Below, piece after piece: positions 1 to 7,860 of a stretch of DNA of 13,011 nucleotides. The stretch comes from DAOTYX01 sp034434635 (GTDB lineage: Bacteria > Chloroflexota > Anaerolineae > B4-G1 > DUEL01), in contig DAOTYX010000114.1 of assembly GCA_034434635.1 (NCBI GenBank), forward strand, positions 1-13,011. The letters are read 5' to 3'. Position 1 is the first letter of the stretch. Every line of letters starts with the position of its first letter. The notes below the pieces were generated by a model, which was given only the letters and a program-made list of their open reading frames with translations, did not search any database and was not told where the DNA came from. The position numbers and the translations under genes are program-made.

Positions 1-1109
1 TAGCGCAGCAACGCCCCGATTCCGGCCTTCTCCAACAATGGGTGGTTGTCCACCACCTCCACCTCTCCACCTTCCTCGATCACCTTCGTCACGGCGGCCT
101 CCGCCGCGTCGGGGATCTCCGCGAAGGTTCCCCCGCAGAAGGGGCACCGCTCCAGGGTCTGGGCGGTCAGGTAGCCGCAGTGGCTGCAGCGGTAGCCTGG
201 GGCGTGGTAGTGGCGGTCCAGGATCAAGGTGCGTGTGCGCCCTTCGTGCGTGGCGCTGAGCGTGCCGTCCAGGCCGACCACGCCCCCCTGCCCTTTGGCA
301 GCGGCGGTGAAGAGCGTCTCCACGAGGGCTGCTTCACGGGCCTCCTCGGCGCGCTGGAGGATTTCCAGTGAACGCTCGCTCACTTCGTTGATGCTCGTCC
401 CCGGACCCAACCCCAGCGTACCGATAACCCGTTCCTGCAACGCTTTGGGCAAAAAGTCACGGAACTGAGCCACGGTGGGCTCTGCGCCGGAGAGGACAAT
501 TCGCTGTGGGTTGTGCTGGCGGCAGAAGCGCTCCGCGAAGCGGGCTGCCTCGCGCAGGTTGCGCAGGGCGACCTCCTCCTCGTGCCGGCCAGAGATGGGC
601 GCGCCGCCGCGGCGACCGGGGCCGCCGGAGGAGCCACGCCCTTTCTTCAGTTTGCGCACCTCCTCGCCAGCGAGGGTTTGTTCCTCCACCAGCCGGCCCA
701 GGTGAAAGAGCAGCACGTGGGCAGCCTGGCGGTCCACCAGGATGACCGCGTACCGGTCGTAGGTGTCCATCAGCGCGGCCAGCGGCGAGAGGTACGGTCG
801 GCGGGCCAGGGTAACGCCCGAAGCAACCGGCACCGCCAGCGTGTAGGCTCGCCAGAAACCAGCGGCGGTGCAGGAGAAGACGATCGCGCCGCGGCCACTC
901 CCATCGTACTCGTGCTCGAAATACCGGCGCACGGCAGCGATGTCCTCCTCCGCTGCCTGCCCCCTGACCCCGTCCAGCGTGTGTCGCATGGCGTGGAGGT
1001 ATTCCTCCCGTGTCCGTTTCGTCGGATCCACATCCAGGTAAACGCTCAGAATCGGAGTCTCAGCCTGGAACTTCGCCAGTTCCCGCAACTCTTTCTCGTC
1101 TATTGGCAT
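1..1109 (-). CDS. eRF1-family (baeRF/Vms1-like) protein with C-terminal zinc ribbon, 3' end cut by window
   Basis: 369 residues are visible. The gene starts at the ATG 1107-1109, which follows a strong ribosome binding site (AGGAGGT), and leaves the window within one codon of an apparent C-terminus (..GIGALLR, a typical family ending). The architecture is that of bacterial relatives of archaeo-eukaryotic release factors: an N-terminal alpha/beta domain opening with LSVYLDVDP, a central domain (LSPLAALMDTYDRYAVILVDR), then a Gly/Arg-rich loop at residues 155-176 where eRF1 has its GGQ loop and Vms1 its GxxQ loop. No Gln is present in this loop. The C-terminal part has a zinc ribbon with Cys308, Cys311, Cys322 and Cys325 (C-X2-C-X10-C-X2-C). 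Known relatives are linked to peptidyl-tRNA hydrolysis, ribosome rescue or ribosome binding, but the exact role of this branch is unknown. It lies 22 bp after the htrA-like gene and probably shares its mRNA. I am fairly sure of the family and unsure whether it is catalytic. Confidence 0.78.
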   Translation of the reverse strand, partial: MPIDEKELRELAKFQAETPILSVYLDVDPTKRTREEYLHAMRHTLDGVRGQAAEEDIAAVRRYFEHEYDGSGRGAIVFSCTAAGFWRAYTLAVPVASGVTLARRPYLSPLAALMDTYDRYAVILVDRQAAHVLLFHLGRLVEEQTLAGEEVRKLKKGRGSSGGPGRRGGAPISGRHEEEVALRNLREAARFAERFCRQHNPQRIVLSGAEPTVAQFRDFLPKALQERVIGTLGLGPGTSINEVSERSLEILQRAEEAREAALVETLFTAAAKGQGGVVGLDGTLSATHEGRTRTLILDRHYHAPGYRCSHCGYLTAQTLERCPFCGGTFAEIPDAAEAAVTKVIEEGGEVEVVDNHPLLEKAGIGALLR

Positions 1110-1131
1110 ATCTACCTCCTTTCCAGTTGTG

Positions 1132-2319
1132 CTACTGGTGCGGTCGTTCCCCCAGCACGACCGGGATCTCGATCTGCTCGTTGTTCCGCAGCACCGACAG
1201 GGTGACCGTCTGCCCCACTTCCGTGTGACGCACCAGGTAAGCGGTCAGTTCGTCGAGACTGTTGACCGGATACCCGTTGATGGCCAGGATCAGGTCTCCT
1301 CCTGCCGTCACGGGCTGCCCCATCACCCGCGCCTGATAGGTTCCGCCACGGATGCCCGCGCGCTCGGCCGGCCCGCCCGGGGCCACCGACTCCACCAGCA
1401 CCCCCTGGGGCGTGGGCAGGTTGAGGGCGTCGGCCAGTTGCGCCGTGGTGAAGCGCGGATCGGAGATGATGCCCAGGTAGGGGTAATGATAGGTGCCTTC
1501 CTGGATCAGATGCGGCACGATCTGGCGGACGGTGTTGACCGGCACGGCGAAGCCCACCCCCATGTTGCCACCCAGGGTGGTCTGAATGGCGGTGTTGACC
1601 CCTACCACGCGTCCCTGGGAGTCCAGCAGCGGCCCGCCGGAGTTGCCGGGGTTGATAGCCGCGTCGGTCTGGATGATCTCCGGGTTCGAGAAGACGCCCG
1701 CTTCGGCGGCGACCGTGGCGGGCAGGGTGCGGCCCAGGGCGCTGATGATGCCCACGGTCATCGTGCCCTCGAAGCCGAAGGGGTTGCCGATGGCGATGAC
1801 CTGCTGGCCCACCTGCAGCAGGTCGGAGTCCCCCAGTTCCAGCGCCACTGTCCCTGGTGGCAGGTCGTCCACCTGCAGGACAGCCAGGTCAGAGTAGGGG
1901 TCCCTGCCCAGCACGCGGGCGCGACGCGCGCTGCCCTCGCTGAAGGTGACCCAGATGGTATCTGCCCCCTCGACCACGTGGTTGTTGGTGACGATGTGTC
2001 CCTCGGTGTCGATCAGGAAGCCGGAGCCAGAGCCGAAGGGAGTGGCCGCGTCTCCCTGCCCGCTGGCGACGTCAATGTTGACCACGCCAGGGCTGGTGCG
2101 GGCGTAGACGTTGATCAGCAGCAGTTCGTCAGCCGTGGCCTCGGCGATGAGCGAGGGCGGCAGCGGCGTGGGGGTTGCAACGACAAATGAGGGGGAATAC
2201 GTGGGCGGGTGGCCCTGTGGCTCGCCGGAAGAGCGGAAGGAGGGGAGCGTCAGTGAGCAGGCCAGCAGGGCGACGGAGGGCAGGATTAGAGAGAGCAGAA
2301 GTCTGCATCGCCACCGCAT
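1132..2319 (-). CDS. HtrA/DegP-type trypsin-like serine protease with PDZ domain, lipoprotein
   Basis: 395 residues. Start ATG 2317-2319 is preceded by AAAGGAGA at good distance and gives a lipoprotein signal peptide: basic n-region (RWRCR), hydrophobic segment, lipobox LLAC with Cys21. A Ser/Pro/Thr-rich linker (about 22-58) leads to an S1 protease domain (about 65-275) with the complete triad: His114 in TNNHVVEG, Asp144 in DPYSDLAVLQV and Ser227 in NPGNSGGPLLD. One PDZ domain follows (about 281-392; GVLVESVAPGGPAERAGI, GDLILAINGYPV). The family degrades or refolds misfolded envelope proteins; this one is predicted to be anchored on the outer face of the membrane. Length is normal for one-PDZ HtrA proteins. 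It sits 31 bp after the dnaJ-like gene and 22 bp before the eRF1-family gene, so a stress or protein-quality operon is likely. Confidence 0.95.
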   Translation of the reverse strand: MRWRCRLLLSLILPSVALLACSLTLPSFRSSGEPQGHPPTYSPSFVVATPTPLPPSLIAEATADELLLINVYARTSPGVVNIDVASGQGDAATPFGSGSGFLIDTEGHIVTNNHVVEGADTIWVTFSEGSARRARVLGRDPYSDLAVLQVDDLPPGTVALELGDSDLLQVGQQVIAIGNPFGFEGTMTVGIISALGRTLPATVAAEAGVFSNPEIIQTDAAINPGNSGGPLLDSQGRVVGVNTAIQTTLGGNMGVGFAVPVNTVRQIVPHLIQEGTYHYPYLGIISDPRFTTAQLADALNLPTPQGVLVESVAPGGPAERAGIRGGTYQARVMGQPVTAGGDLILAINGYPVNSLDELTAYLVRHTEVGQTVTLSVLRNNEQIEIPVVLGERPHQ

Positions 2320-2350
2320 CAGGCGAGGTCTCCTTTCACGGATGTCGGCG

Positions 2351-3295
2351 CTATTTCTGCTCGCGCAGGCGGGCCAGTTCCTGGAACAGTTCCCGTTCTC
2401 GCGCGCTGAGGTGGGTGGGTATCTGAACCTGGGCGACGGCGTAGAGGTCGCCATACCCACCGGCTTTGCCGGAGATGGGCATGCCCTTGCCACGCAGGCG
2501 GAAGGTCTTGCCGTTGCTGGTGCCGGGGGGAATCTTGAGCATGACCGTGCCGCTGAGCGTCTCCACGGGCACCTCGCCGCCCAGCACCGCCGTGTAGAGG
2601 TCCACGGCCACGTCGCGCCAGAGGTCATTCCCCTCGCGGCGGAAGACCGGATGAGGGGCGACGGTCACGGCGAGGAACAGGTCGCTGGGAGTGCCGTCAG
2701 GGCCGGGCTCTCCCTGGCCGGCCAGGCGCACTTTGGAGCCGGTGCGGGCGCCGGGGGGGATCTTCACCGTGACGATGCGGCCGTCGGTGCGCTCCAGACG
2801 GCGGGTCGTGCCGTGGTAGGCCTCCTCCAGCGTCAGTTCGACCGGCACTTCCAGGGCGCGGGGACGGCGGGCGGTGCGACCGCGGGGTGCACCGGCACGC
2901 GCGCCACCCCCCAGACCACCGAGGAGCGCGTCCAGCAGGTCTCCCAGATTCCCGCCCCGGCCAAAGAGGTCCTCGACGTTGACCTGGTACTGCACCTGAG
3001 GCCCGGCCTGGCCGAACCACTGACGGGCGAAGTCCTCGAACCCGCCGGGAGCGCCGCCGGTGCGCTGCCATTGCTGCCAGCCTGCTCCCAACTGGTCGTA
3101 CCGCCTGCGCTTCTCCGGATCGGAGAGCACCTCGTAGGCCTCGTTGATGTCTTTGAACCGCTCCTCGGCAGCGCGGTCCCCGGGATTGACGTCCGGATGC
3201 AACTGGCGGGCCAGTTTGCGGTAGGCCCGCTTGATCTGCTCTTGAGTCGCGTCACGACTGACGCCCAGAACCTGGTAGTAGTCCTTGTACTCCAT
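2351..3295 (-). CDS. DnaJ-class co-chaperone without zinc fingers (CbpA-like)
   Basis: 314 residues. The N-terminal J domain (about 4-70; YKDYYQVLGVSRDA) carries the HPD motif at His33-Pro34-Asp35, which stimulates DnaK ATPase. A Gly/Phe-rich stretch (about 71-140, including GGLGGGARAG) follows, then the two beta-sandwich substrate domains of the DnaJ C-terminal region (about 147-295; LTLEEAYHGTTRRL, VKIPPGA, MLKIPPGTSNGKTFRLRGKG). The CxxCxGxG zinc-finger repeats of classical DnaJ are absent, which makes it CbpA-like. An in-frame ATG at 3331 would add 12 residues, but it overlaps the -10 box of the promoter at 3330-3357 and so cannot be on the transcript; the start at 3295 also matches the family (MEYKDYYxxLGV). 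It is first in the operon with htrA and the eRF1-family gene. No dnaK or grpE is in the window. Confidence 0.95.
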   Translation of the reverse strand: MEYKDYYQVLGVSRDATQEQIKRAYRKLARQLHPDVNPGDRAAEERFKDINEAYEVLSDPEKRRRYDQLGAGWQQWQRTGGAPGGFEDFARQWFGQAGPQVQYQVNVEDLFGRGGNLGDLLDALLGGLGGGARAGAPRGRTARRPRALEVPVELTLEEAYHGTTRRLERTDGRIVTVKIPPGARTGSKVRLAGQGEPGPDGTPSDLFLAVTVAPHPVFRREGNDLWRDVAVDLYTAVLGGEVPVETLSGTVMLKIPPGTSNGKTFRLRGKGMPISGKAGGYGDLYAVAQVQIPTHLSARERELFQELARLREQK

Positions 3296-3329
3296 TACCC
3301 CACTCGGTCCCAAATGGCCTGCTGGCTTC

Positions 3330-3357
3330 ATTGTATCCCGAAGAGCAGGGTTGTCAA
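3330..3357 (-). promoter_or_regulatory. Sigma-70-type promoter of the dnaJ-htrA-eRF1-like operon
   Basis: On the minus strand TTGACA (3357-3352) is followed after 16 bp by TACAAT (3335-3330). This is a perfect -35 and a one-mismatch -10. The predicted start of transcription is near 3323, giving a leader of about 28 nt. No CIRCE (HrcA) inverted repeat is visible, so regulation by HrcA is not supported. Confidence 0.8.
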
Positions 3358-3373
3358 GGCGAACCGGTAGCGA

Positions 3374-3402
3374 TTGCCAACTCCTGCAGCCTGCCGTATA
3401 AT
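3374..3402 (+). promoter_or_regulatory. Sigma-70-type promoter of uvrB
   Basis: TTGCCA (3374-3379), a 17-bp spacer, and a perfect TATAAT (3397-3402). Transcription should start near 3409, inside the LexA-type box, leaving a leader of about 24 nt that contains the ribosome binding site AGGAGG (3423-3428). The promoter stands back to back with the dnaJ promoter; the two -35 boxes are 16 bp apart. Confidence 0.85.
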
Positions 3403-3416
3403 CGAACCGACGTTCT
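3403..3416 (+). promoter_or_regulatory. LexA (SOS) operator of the Gram-positive type
   Basis: CGAAC-CGAC-GTTCT begins one base after the uvrB -10 box and spans the predicted transcription start. It holds the exact palindromic core GAAC-N4-GTTC of the Bacillus/Gram-positive LexA (DinR) box and differs from CGAAC-N4-GTTCG only in the last base. A repressor bound here would block uvrB initiation, and uvrB is a classical SOS gene. The position and the target gene both support the call; binding itself is inferred. Confidence 0.75.
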
Positions 3417-3432
3417 ACCTACAGGAGGCCCC

Positions 3433-5472
3433 ATGCCCAGGTTCCGACTCGTCTCGGACTTCCGTCCCACCGGTGACCAGCCGGAGGCGATCGCTGCGTT
3501 GGTGGCCGGATTGCAGCGGGGCGATCGGCACCAGACCCTGCTGGGGGCCACCGGCACCGGCAAGACCTACGTCATCGCTCAGGTGATCGAGCAGGTTCAG
3601 CGGCCCACACTGGTGCTGGCGCATAACAAGACCCTGGCCGCGCAACTCTACGCTGAGTTCCGCGAGTTCTTCCCCCAGAACGCGGTGGAGTATTTCGTCT
3701 CTTACTACGACTACTACCAGCCGGAGGCCTACCTGCCGCAGTATGACCTCTACATCGAGAAGGACGCTGATATCAACGAAGAGATCGACCGCCTGCGCCT
3801 GGCGGCGACGACGGCGCTCTTCTCCCGTCGTGACGTGATCATCGTCGCCTCCGTCTCCTGCATCTATGCCATCGGTGACCCCGAAGAGTGGGGACGGGTG
3901 GTGCTCCGCCTGGCCCGCGGCGAGCGCTACCGTCGCGACGGCGTGCTCCAGCACCTGGTCAGCGTCTACTACGAGCGCAACGACACCGTCCTGCAGCGCG
4001 GCCGTTTCCGCGTGCGCGGCGACACCCTGGAGATCTGCCCCGCCTACACCGAGACTGCCTACCGCATCGGCTTCTGGGGGGATGAGGTGGAGCGCATCAC
4101 CGAGATTGACCCGCTCACCGGTGAGGTGCTGGCCGAGATGGAGGAGGTGCAGATCTTCCCGGCCAAGCATTTCATCACCCCGGAGGAGAAGCGGGAGAAG
4201 GCCCTGGCCGATATCGAGGTGGAACTGGAGCAGCGGCTGGCAGAACTGCGCGAGGCCGGCAAACTCCTCGAGGCGCAGCGGCTGGAGCAGCGCACTCGCT
4301 ATGACATGGAGATGATCCGCGAGGTGGGCTACTGTGCTGGCATCGAGAACTACTCCCGCCACCTGCAGCAGCGTCCCCCCGGCTCTCCGCCCTGGACCCT
4401 TCTCGACTACTTTCCGGCGGACTACCTGCTGGTGGTGGATGAGTCCCACATGACCATCCCCCAGGTGCGCGGGATGTACCACGGCGACCGCAGCCGCAAG
4501 GACGTGCTGGTCGAGTACGGCTTCCGCCTGCCGTCGGCGCGAGACAACCGCCCGTTGACCTTCGAGGAGTTCGAGGCCCGTGTCAACCAGGTCATCTACA
4601 CCTCCGCCACCCCCGGGCCGTACGAGTTGGAGCATAGCCAGCAGGTGGTCGAGCAGATCATCCGCCCCACGGGCCTGGTGGACCCCGCCATCCTGGTCAA
4701 GCCGGCGAAGGGACAGGTGGACGACCTGGTGGGGCAGATCCGCGAGCGGGTGGGGCGTGGCGAGCGCGTGCTGGTGACCACGCTGACCAAGCGCATGGCC
4801 GAGGACCTGGCCGATTACCTGCGTGAACTGGGCATCAAGGTGCACTACCTGCACAGCGAGGTGGAGACTATCGAGCGCGTGGAGATCCTGCGCGACCTGC
4901 GGTTGGGTGCCTACGACGTGGTCGTGGGCATCAACCTGCTGCGTGAGGGGCTGGACCTGCCGGAAGTGAGCCTGGTGGCGATCCTCGATGCGGACAAAGA
5001 GGGCTTCCTGCGCTCCGACACCGCGCTCATCCAGACGATCGGCCGGGCGGCGCGCCACATCAACGGAACAGCGATTATGTACGCCGACCAGATCACCGAC
5101 TCGATGCGGCGGGCAATCGAGGAGACCGAGCGGCGGCGGCGCATCCAGATGGCCTACAACCAGGAGCACAACATCTCCCCCACCAGCATCGTCAAGCAGG
5201 TGCGCGACCTGACCGATTGGGTGCGCAGCGCTGCCGCGCCGCAGGCCGCCGCTGAGCCGGCGCAGATGTCCAGGGATGAACTGCTCCGCCTGATTCGCGA
5301 ACTGGAGAAGGAGATGAAGAAGGCAGCGCAGGAATTGGAGTTCGAGAAGGCCGCCGTGCTGCGGGACCAGATCTTCGAACTGCGCGCCACGCTCGAGGCC
5401 AAAGAGGAAGGTCCAGCGTGGGAACGGGCTCGACGGATGGAACGGTTGGGGCTGACCGAAGAGGAGGGTTGA
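3433..5472 (+). CDS. uvrB: Excinuclease ABC subunit UvrB
   Basis: 679 residues, the usual UvrB length. The protein receives damaged DNA from UvrA, verifies the lesion by strand opening and recruits UvrC for the two incisions of nucleotide excision repair. Walker A is GATGTGKT (38-45). The beta-hairpin that inserts between the strands contains YYDYYQPEAYLPQYDLY (91-107). Walker B/motif II is DESH (336-339), and the C-terminal helicase half holds GINLLREGLDLPEV and QTIGRAARH. A UVR domain (about 614-655), which contacts UvrC, ends the protein. Start ATG 3433 follows AGGAGG by 4 bp and fits the family start (FRLVSDFRPTGDQPEAI). It has its own promoter with a LexA-type operator. It converges with mutS2 with only 14 bp between the stop codons and no visible terminator hairpin. 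Confidence 0.98.
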   Translation: MPRFRLVSDFRPTGDQPEAIAALVAGLQRGDRHQTLLGATGTGKTYVIAQVIEQVQRPTLVLAHNKTLAAQLYAEFREFFPQNAVEYFVSYYDYYQPEAYLPQYDLYIEKDADINEEIDRLRLAATTALFSRRDVIIVASVSCIYAIGDPEEWGRVVLRLARGERYRRDGVLQHLVSVYYERNDTVLQRGRFRVRGDTLEICPAYTETAYRIGFWGDEVERITEIDPLTGEVLAEMEEVQIFPAKHFITPEEKREKALADIEVELEQRLAELREAGKLLEAQRLEQRTRYDMEMIREVGYCAGIENYSRHLQQRPPGSPPWTLLDYFPADYLLVVDESHMTIPQVRGMYHGDRSRKDVLVEYGFRLPSARDNRPLTFEEFEARVNQVIYTSATPGPYELEHSQQVVEQIIRPTGLVDPAILVKPAKGQVDDLVGQIRERVGRGERVLVTTLTKRMAEDLADYLRELGIKVHYLHSEVETIERVEILRDLRLGAYDVVVGINLLREGLDLPEVSLVAILDADKEGFLRSDTALIQTIGRAARHINGTAIMYADQITDSMRRAIEETERRRRIQMAYNQEHNISPTSIVKQVRDLTDWVRSAAAPQAAAEPAQMSRDELLRLIRELEKEMKKAAQELEFEKAAVLRDQIFELRATLEAKEEGPAWERARRMERLGLTEEEG

Positions 5473-5486
5473 CCGTCAGTCTACCG

Positions 5487-7838
5487 TCACGAACGCAGAG
5501 TGGCGATGGTGATCCCTTCGCCTCCCTCCCCCTCATCGCCGGAGCGGTAGGATTCCACCAGCGGATGGGTGTGCAGGAACTCCCGCACTGCCCGTCGCAG
5601 CGCGCCGCTGCCCTTGCCGTGGAGGATGTGCAGCCACGGTAGTCCCGCCAGCGCTGCCGCGTCCAGGTGGCGGTCGAGCGTTTCCAGCGCATCCTCGGCC
5701 GTGTAGCCGCGCAGGTCGAGCCGCATGCTGACGTCGGCGGGACGAAAGGCGGGCTGATAGGCTTCCACCTCCGTGGCGGGCGGGGCGCATAGTTCCAGTT
5801 GTGCCTGCGGCACGCGCGCTCGCGCCGGTCCCACCTGCACCTGGGCCTCCTCCCCGTCGAGCGCCAGCACGACCCCCTCGCGGCCCAGCGGAGCCACCCG
5901 CACCGTATCGCCCACGCGGATGGGACGGGCTGGCGGGAGTGGCGGGGGGGGCGGGAGCGGAATGGCTTCGACCTCCTCTACCGTCTCCGCCAGCGTCTCT
6001 ATCTCCTCCTCCAAAGCCGCGACCTCCTCTGCTGTCGCAGCCGCCTCCAACCGCTCGCGCAGCGCCTGCGCCTCCGCGCGCAGCCGCGCCAGTTCCGCCT
6101 CCGTTTCCTGGCGCGCGGCGCGGAACGCCTCAGCGTGTTCTCGCTCCATCTGCGCCAGCCGTCGGCGCAACGCTTCTTCCTGCTCTGTGACTCTGGCCCG
6201 CATCGCCAGGGCCTCGTCCCGCTCCTGCGCTGCCTGCAGACGGAGCCGATGCAGGTCGGCCAGCAGTCCCTCTGTCTGGCGGTCTTCCTGAGAGACCAAC
6301 CCCTCGGCGGCGCGGATGATGGCCTCGTCCAGCCCCAGCCGTCGGGCGATGGCGAAGGCGTTGGAGCGGCCCGGCAGGCCGATGGTCAGCCGGTAGGTCG
6401 GGCGCAGCGTCTCGGCGTCGAACTCCACGCTGGCGTTGCGCACGCCGGGCGTCACCTGGGCGTAGGCCTTCAGTTCCGGGTAGTGCGTGGCGACCAGCGT
6501 GGTCGCCCCGCGCTGGCGGAAGTACTCCAGCAGGGCGCGTGCCAGCGCAGACCCCTCAGCCGGGTCGGTGCCGGCCCCCAACTCGTCCAGCAGCACCAGG
6601 CTTCGCTCGTCCGCCCGGTCAATGAAGGAGAGCAGGTTGGTCAGGTGGGAAGAGAATGTGGAGAGGGATTGCTCGATGGACTGTTCGTCGCCGATGTCAG
6701 CGTAGACCGCCGCGAAGGGGGAGAAGGCCGATCCGGGGGCAACCGGGATGTACAGGCCGGCCTGGGCCATCAGGGTGAGCAGTCCCACCGTCTTGAGCGC
6801 GACGGTCTTGCCGCCGGTGTTCGGGCCAGTGATGACCAGCACGTGGGTCTCTTCGTCCAGCACCACGTCGATCGGCACCACCGTCTCTGGGTCGAGCAGC
6901 GGGTGACGGGCCTGGACGAAGCGCAGGGTCGAGCCGGGGCGCTGCTGACGGAAGGGCAGCAGGGTGGGGGGGCTGGCGTCGGTCTCCTCGGCGTAGCGGG
7001 CCTTGGCGAAGGCCAGGTCCAGGTCCGCCAGGGCGTCCACGGTATGGGCGATCTCGGCGGCGTGGGCCGCGGTGAGGGCGGAGAGGGCTGCCAGGATGCG
7101 CTGCACCTCCTGCTCTTCTTCGATCTGGAGTTCGCGCCAGGTGTTGTTCAGTTCCACGACGCCCAGCGGCTCGACGAACAGCGTTGCCCCGGAGGCGGAG
7201 CGGTCGTGGACGATGCCACGGATGCGGCCCTTGAAGTCTGCCTTCAGCGGGATGACGTAGCGCCCCTCCCGCTGCGTGATGATCGCCTCTTGCAGATAGG
7301 GCAGGTTGTCGGCGGAGGAGATGATCCGCTGCAGCCGCTCGAGGAGGCGGTCATGCGCCACCCGCAACTCCCGGCGGATGCGGGCCAGGGCAGGTGAGGC
7401 ATCGTCGCGCACCTCGCCGCGCTCGTCCAGGCAGCGGTCTATCTCCTCGACCAGGTCGGGGCAGGGAGCGATACGCCCGGCGATGTCGGCCAGGTGCGGA
7501 TATTCCCGATCCAGGCGGATCAGTGTCTGCTGCAGGGCGCGCGCGGTGACCAGCGTGCTGCGGATGTCGAGCAGGTCGTTGGGCAGCAGGATCGCCCCAC
7601 GCTGGGCGGTCTCGACCTGCGGCCGCACGTCCCGTGCGCCTCCCAGTCCTGTCTCCGGGCGGGCCTCCAGCAGGCGCAGCGCTTCACCGGTGGTCTCCAG
7701 TCGCTCCTGGACCTCGCTAAAGAGCGGGCTGGGGGTCAGGTTACGGGCCTTCTCCGCGCCGGCGGAGAAGTCGGCGTAGCCAGCCAGTCGCTCCAATATC
7801 TTCGGTAGTTCGAGCGTCTTACAGTGACGGGCTTCCAT
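5487..7838 (-). CDS. mutS2: MutS2 family ATPase/endonuclease with Smr domain
   Basis: 783 residues, normal for MutS2. It has no mismatch-recognition domain. In order: an N-terminal lever/clamp region (1-320), the ABC-type ATPase with Walker A GPNTGGKT (338-345), Walker B LVLLDELGAGTDP (Asp418, Glu419) and the switch His452 (ATHYPEL), a long charged coiled coil (about 520-625), a Pro-rich hinge (627-639), a KOW/SH3-like strand region (about 640-685) and a C-terminal Smr nuclease domain (about 704-783) with LDLRGYTAEDAL and HGKGSGALR. MutS2 proteins limit homologous recombination, and some rescue collided ribosomes. The start at 7838 fits the family, but I see no Shine-Dalgarno sequence. A TATAGA on the minus strand (7855-7850) could be a -10 box producing an almost leaderless mRNA, although its -35 is poor. 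cvpA lies upstream on the same strand, as in Bacillus, but a hairpin array separates them. Confidence 0.97.
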   Translation of the reverse strand: MEARHCKTLELPKILERLAGYADFSAGAEKARNLTPSPLFSEVQERLETTGEALRLLEARPETGLGGARDVRPQVETAQRGAILLPNDLLDIRSTLVTARALQQTLIRLDREYPHLADIAGRIAPCPDLVEEIDRCLDERGEVRDDASPALARIRRELRVAHDRLLERLQRIISSADNLPYLQEAIITQREGRYVIPLKADFKGRIRGIVHDRSASGATLFVEPLGVVELNNTWRELQIEEEQEVQRILAALSALTAAHAAEIAHTVDALADLDLAFAKARYAEETDASPPTLLPFRQQRPGSTLRFVQARHPLLDPETVVPIDVVLDEETHVLVITGPNTGGKTVALKTVGLLTLMAQAGLYIPVAPGSAFSPFAAVYADIGDEQSIEQSLSTFSSHLTNLLSFIDRADERSLVLLDELGAGTDPAEGSALARALLEYFRQRGATTLVATHYPELKAYAQVTPGVRNASVEFDAETLRPTYRLTIGLPGRSNAFAIARRLGLDEAIIRAAEGLVSQEDRQTEGLLADLHRLRLQAAQERDEALAMRARVTEQEEALRRRLAQMEREHAEAFRAARQETEAELARLRAEAQALRERLEAAATAEEVAALEEEIETLAETVEEVEAIPLPPPPPLPPARPIRVGDTVRVAPLGREGVVLALDGEEAQVQVGPARARVPQAQLELCAPPATEVEAYQPAFRPADVSMRLDLRGYTAEDALETLDRHLDAAALAGLPWLHILHGKGSGALRRAVREFLHTHPLVESYRSGDEGEGGEGITIATLRS

Positions 7839-7860
7839 ATTGTCTGGCTTCTATAGCCGC

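Noticed and set aside
3296..3432. CIRCE (HrcA) element controlling dnaJ
   Set aside because: No TTAGCACTC-N9-GAGTGCTAA-like inverted repeat is present in the dnaJ promoter region.
3415..5169. 584-residue open frame antisense to uvrB
   Set aside because: A GC-rich shadow frame opposite a certain gene; the translation is Val/Leu/Gln/His-rich with no recognisable domain.
5473..5486. Terminator between the convergent uvrB and mutS2 genes
   Set aside because: The gap is 14 bp and I find no stable hairpin with a T-tract in it or just around it.
5799..7397. 532-residue open frame antisense to mutS2
   Set aside because: A shadow of the mutS2 codons (Gly/Gln/Arg-rich), with no domain and no ribosome binding site worth noting.
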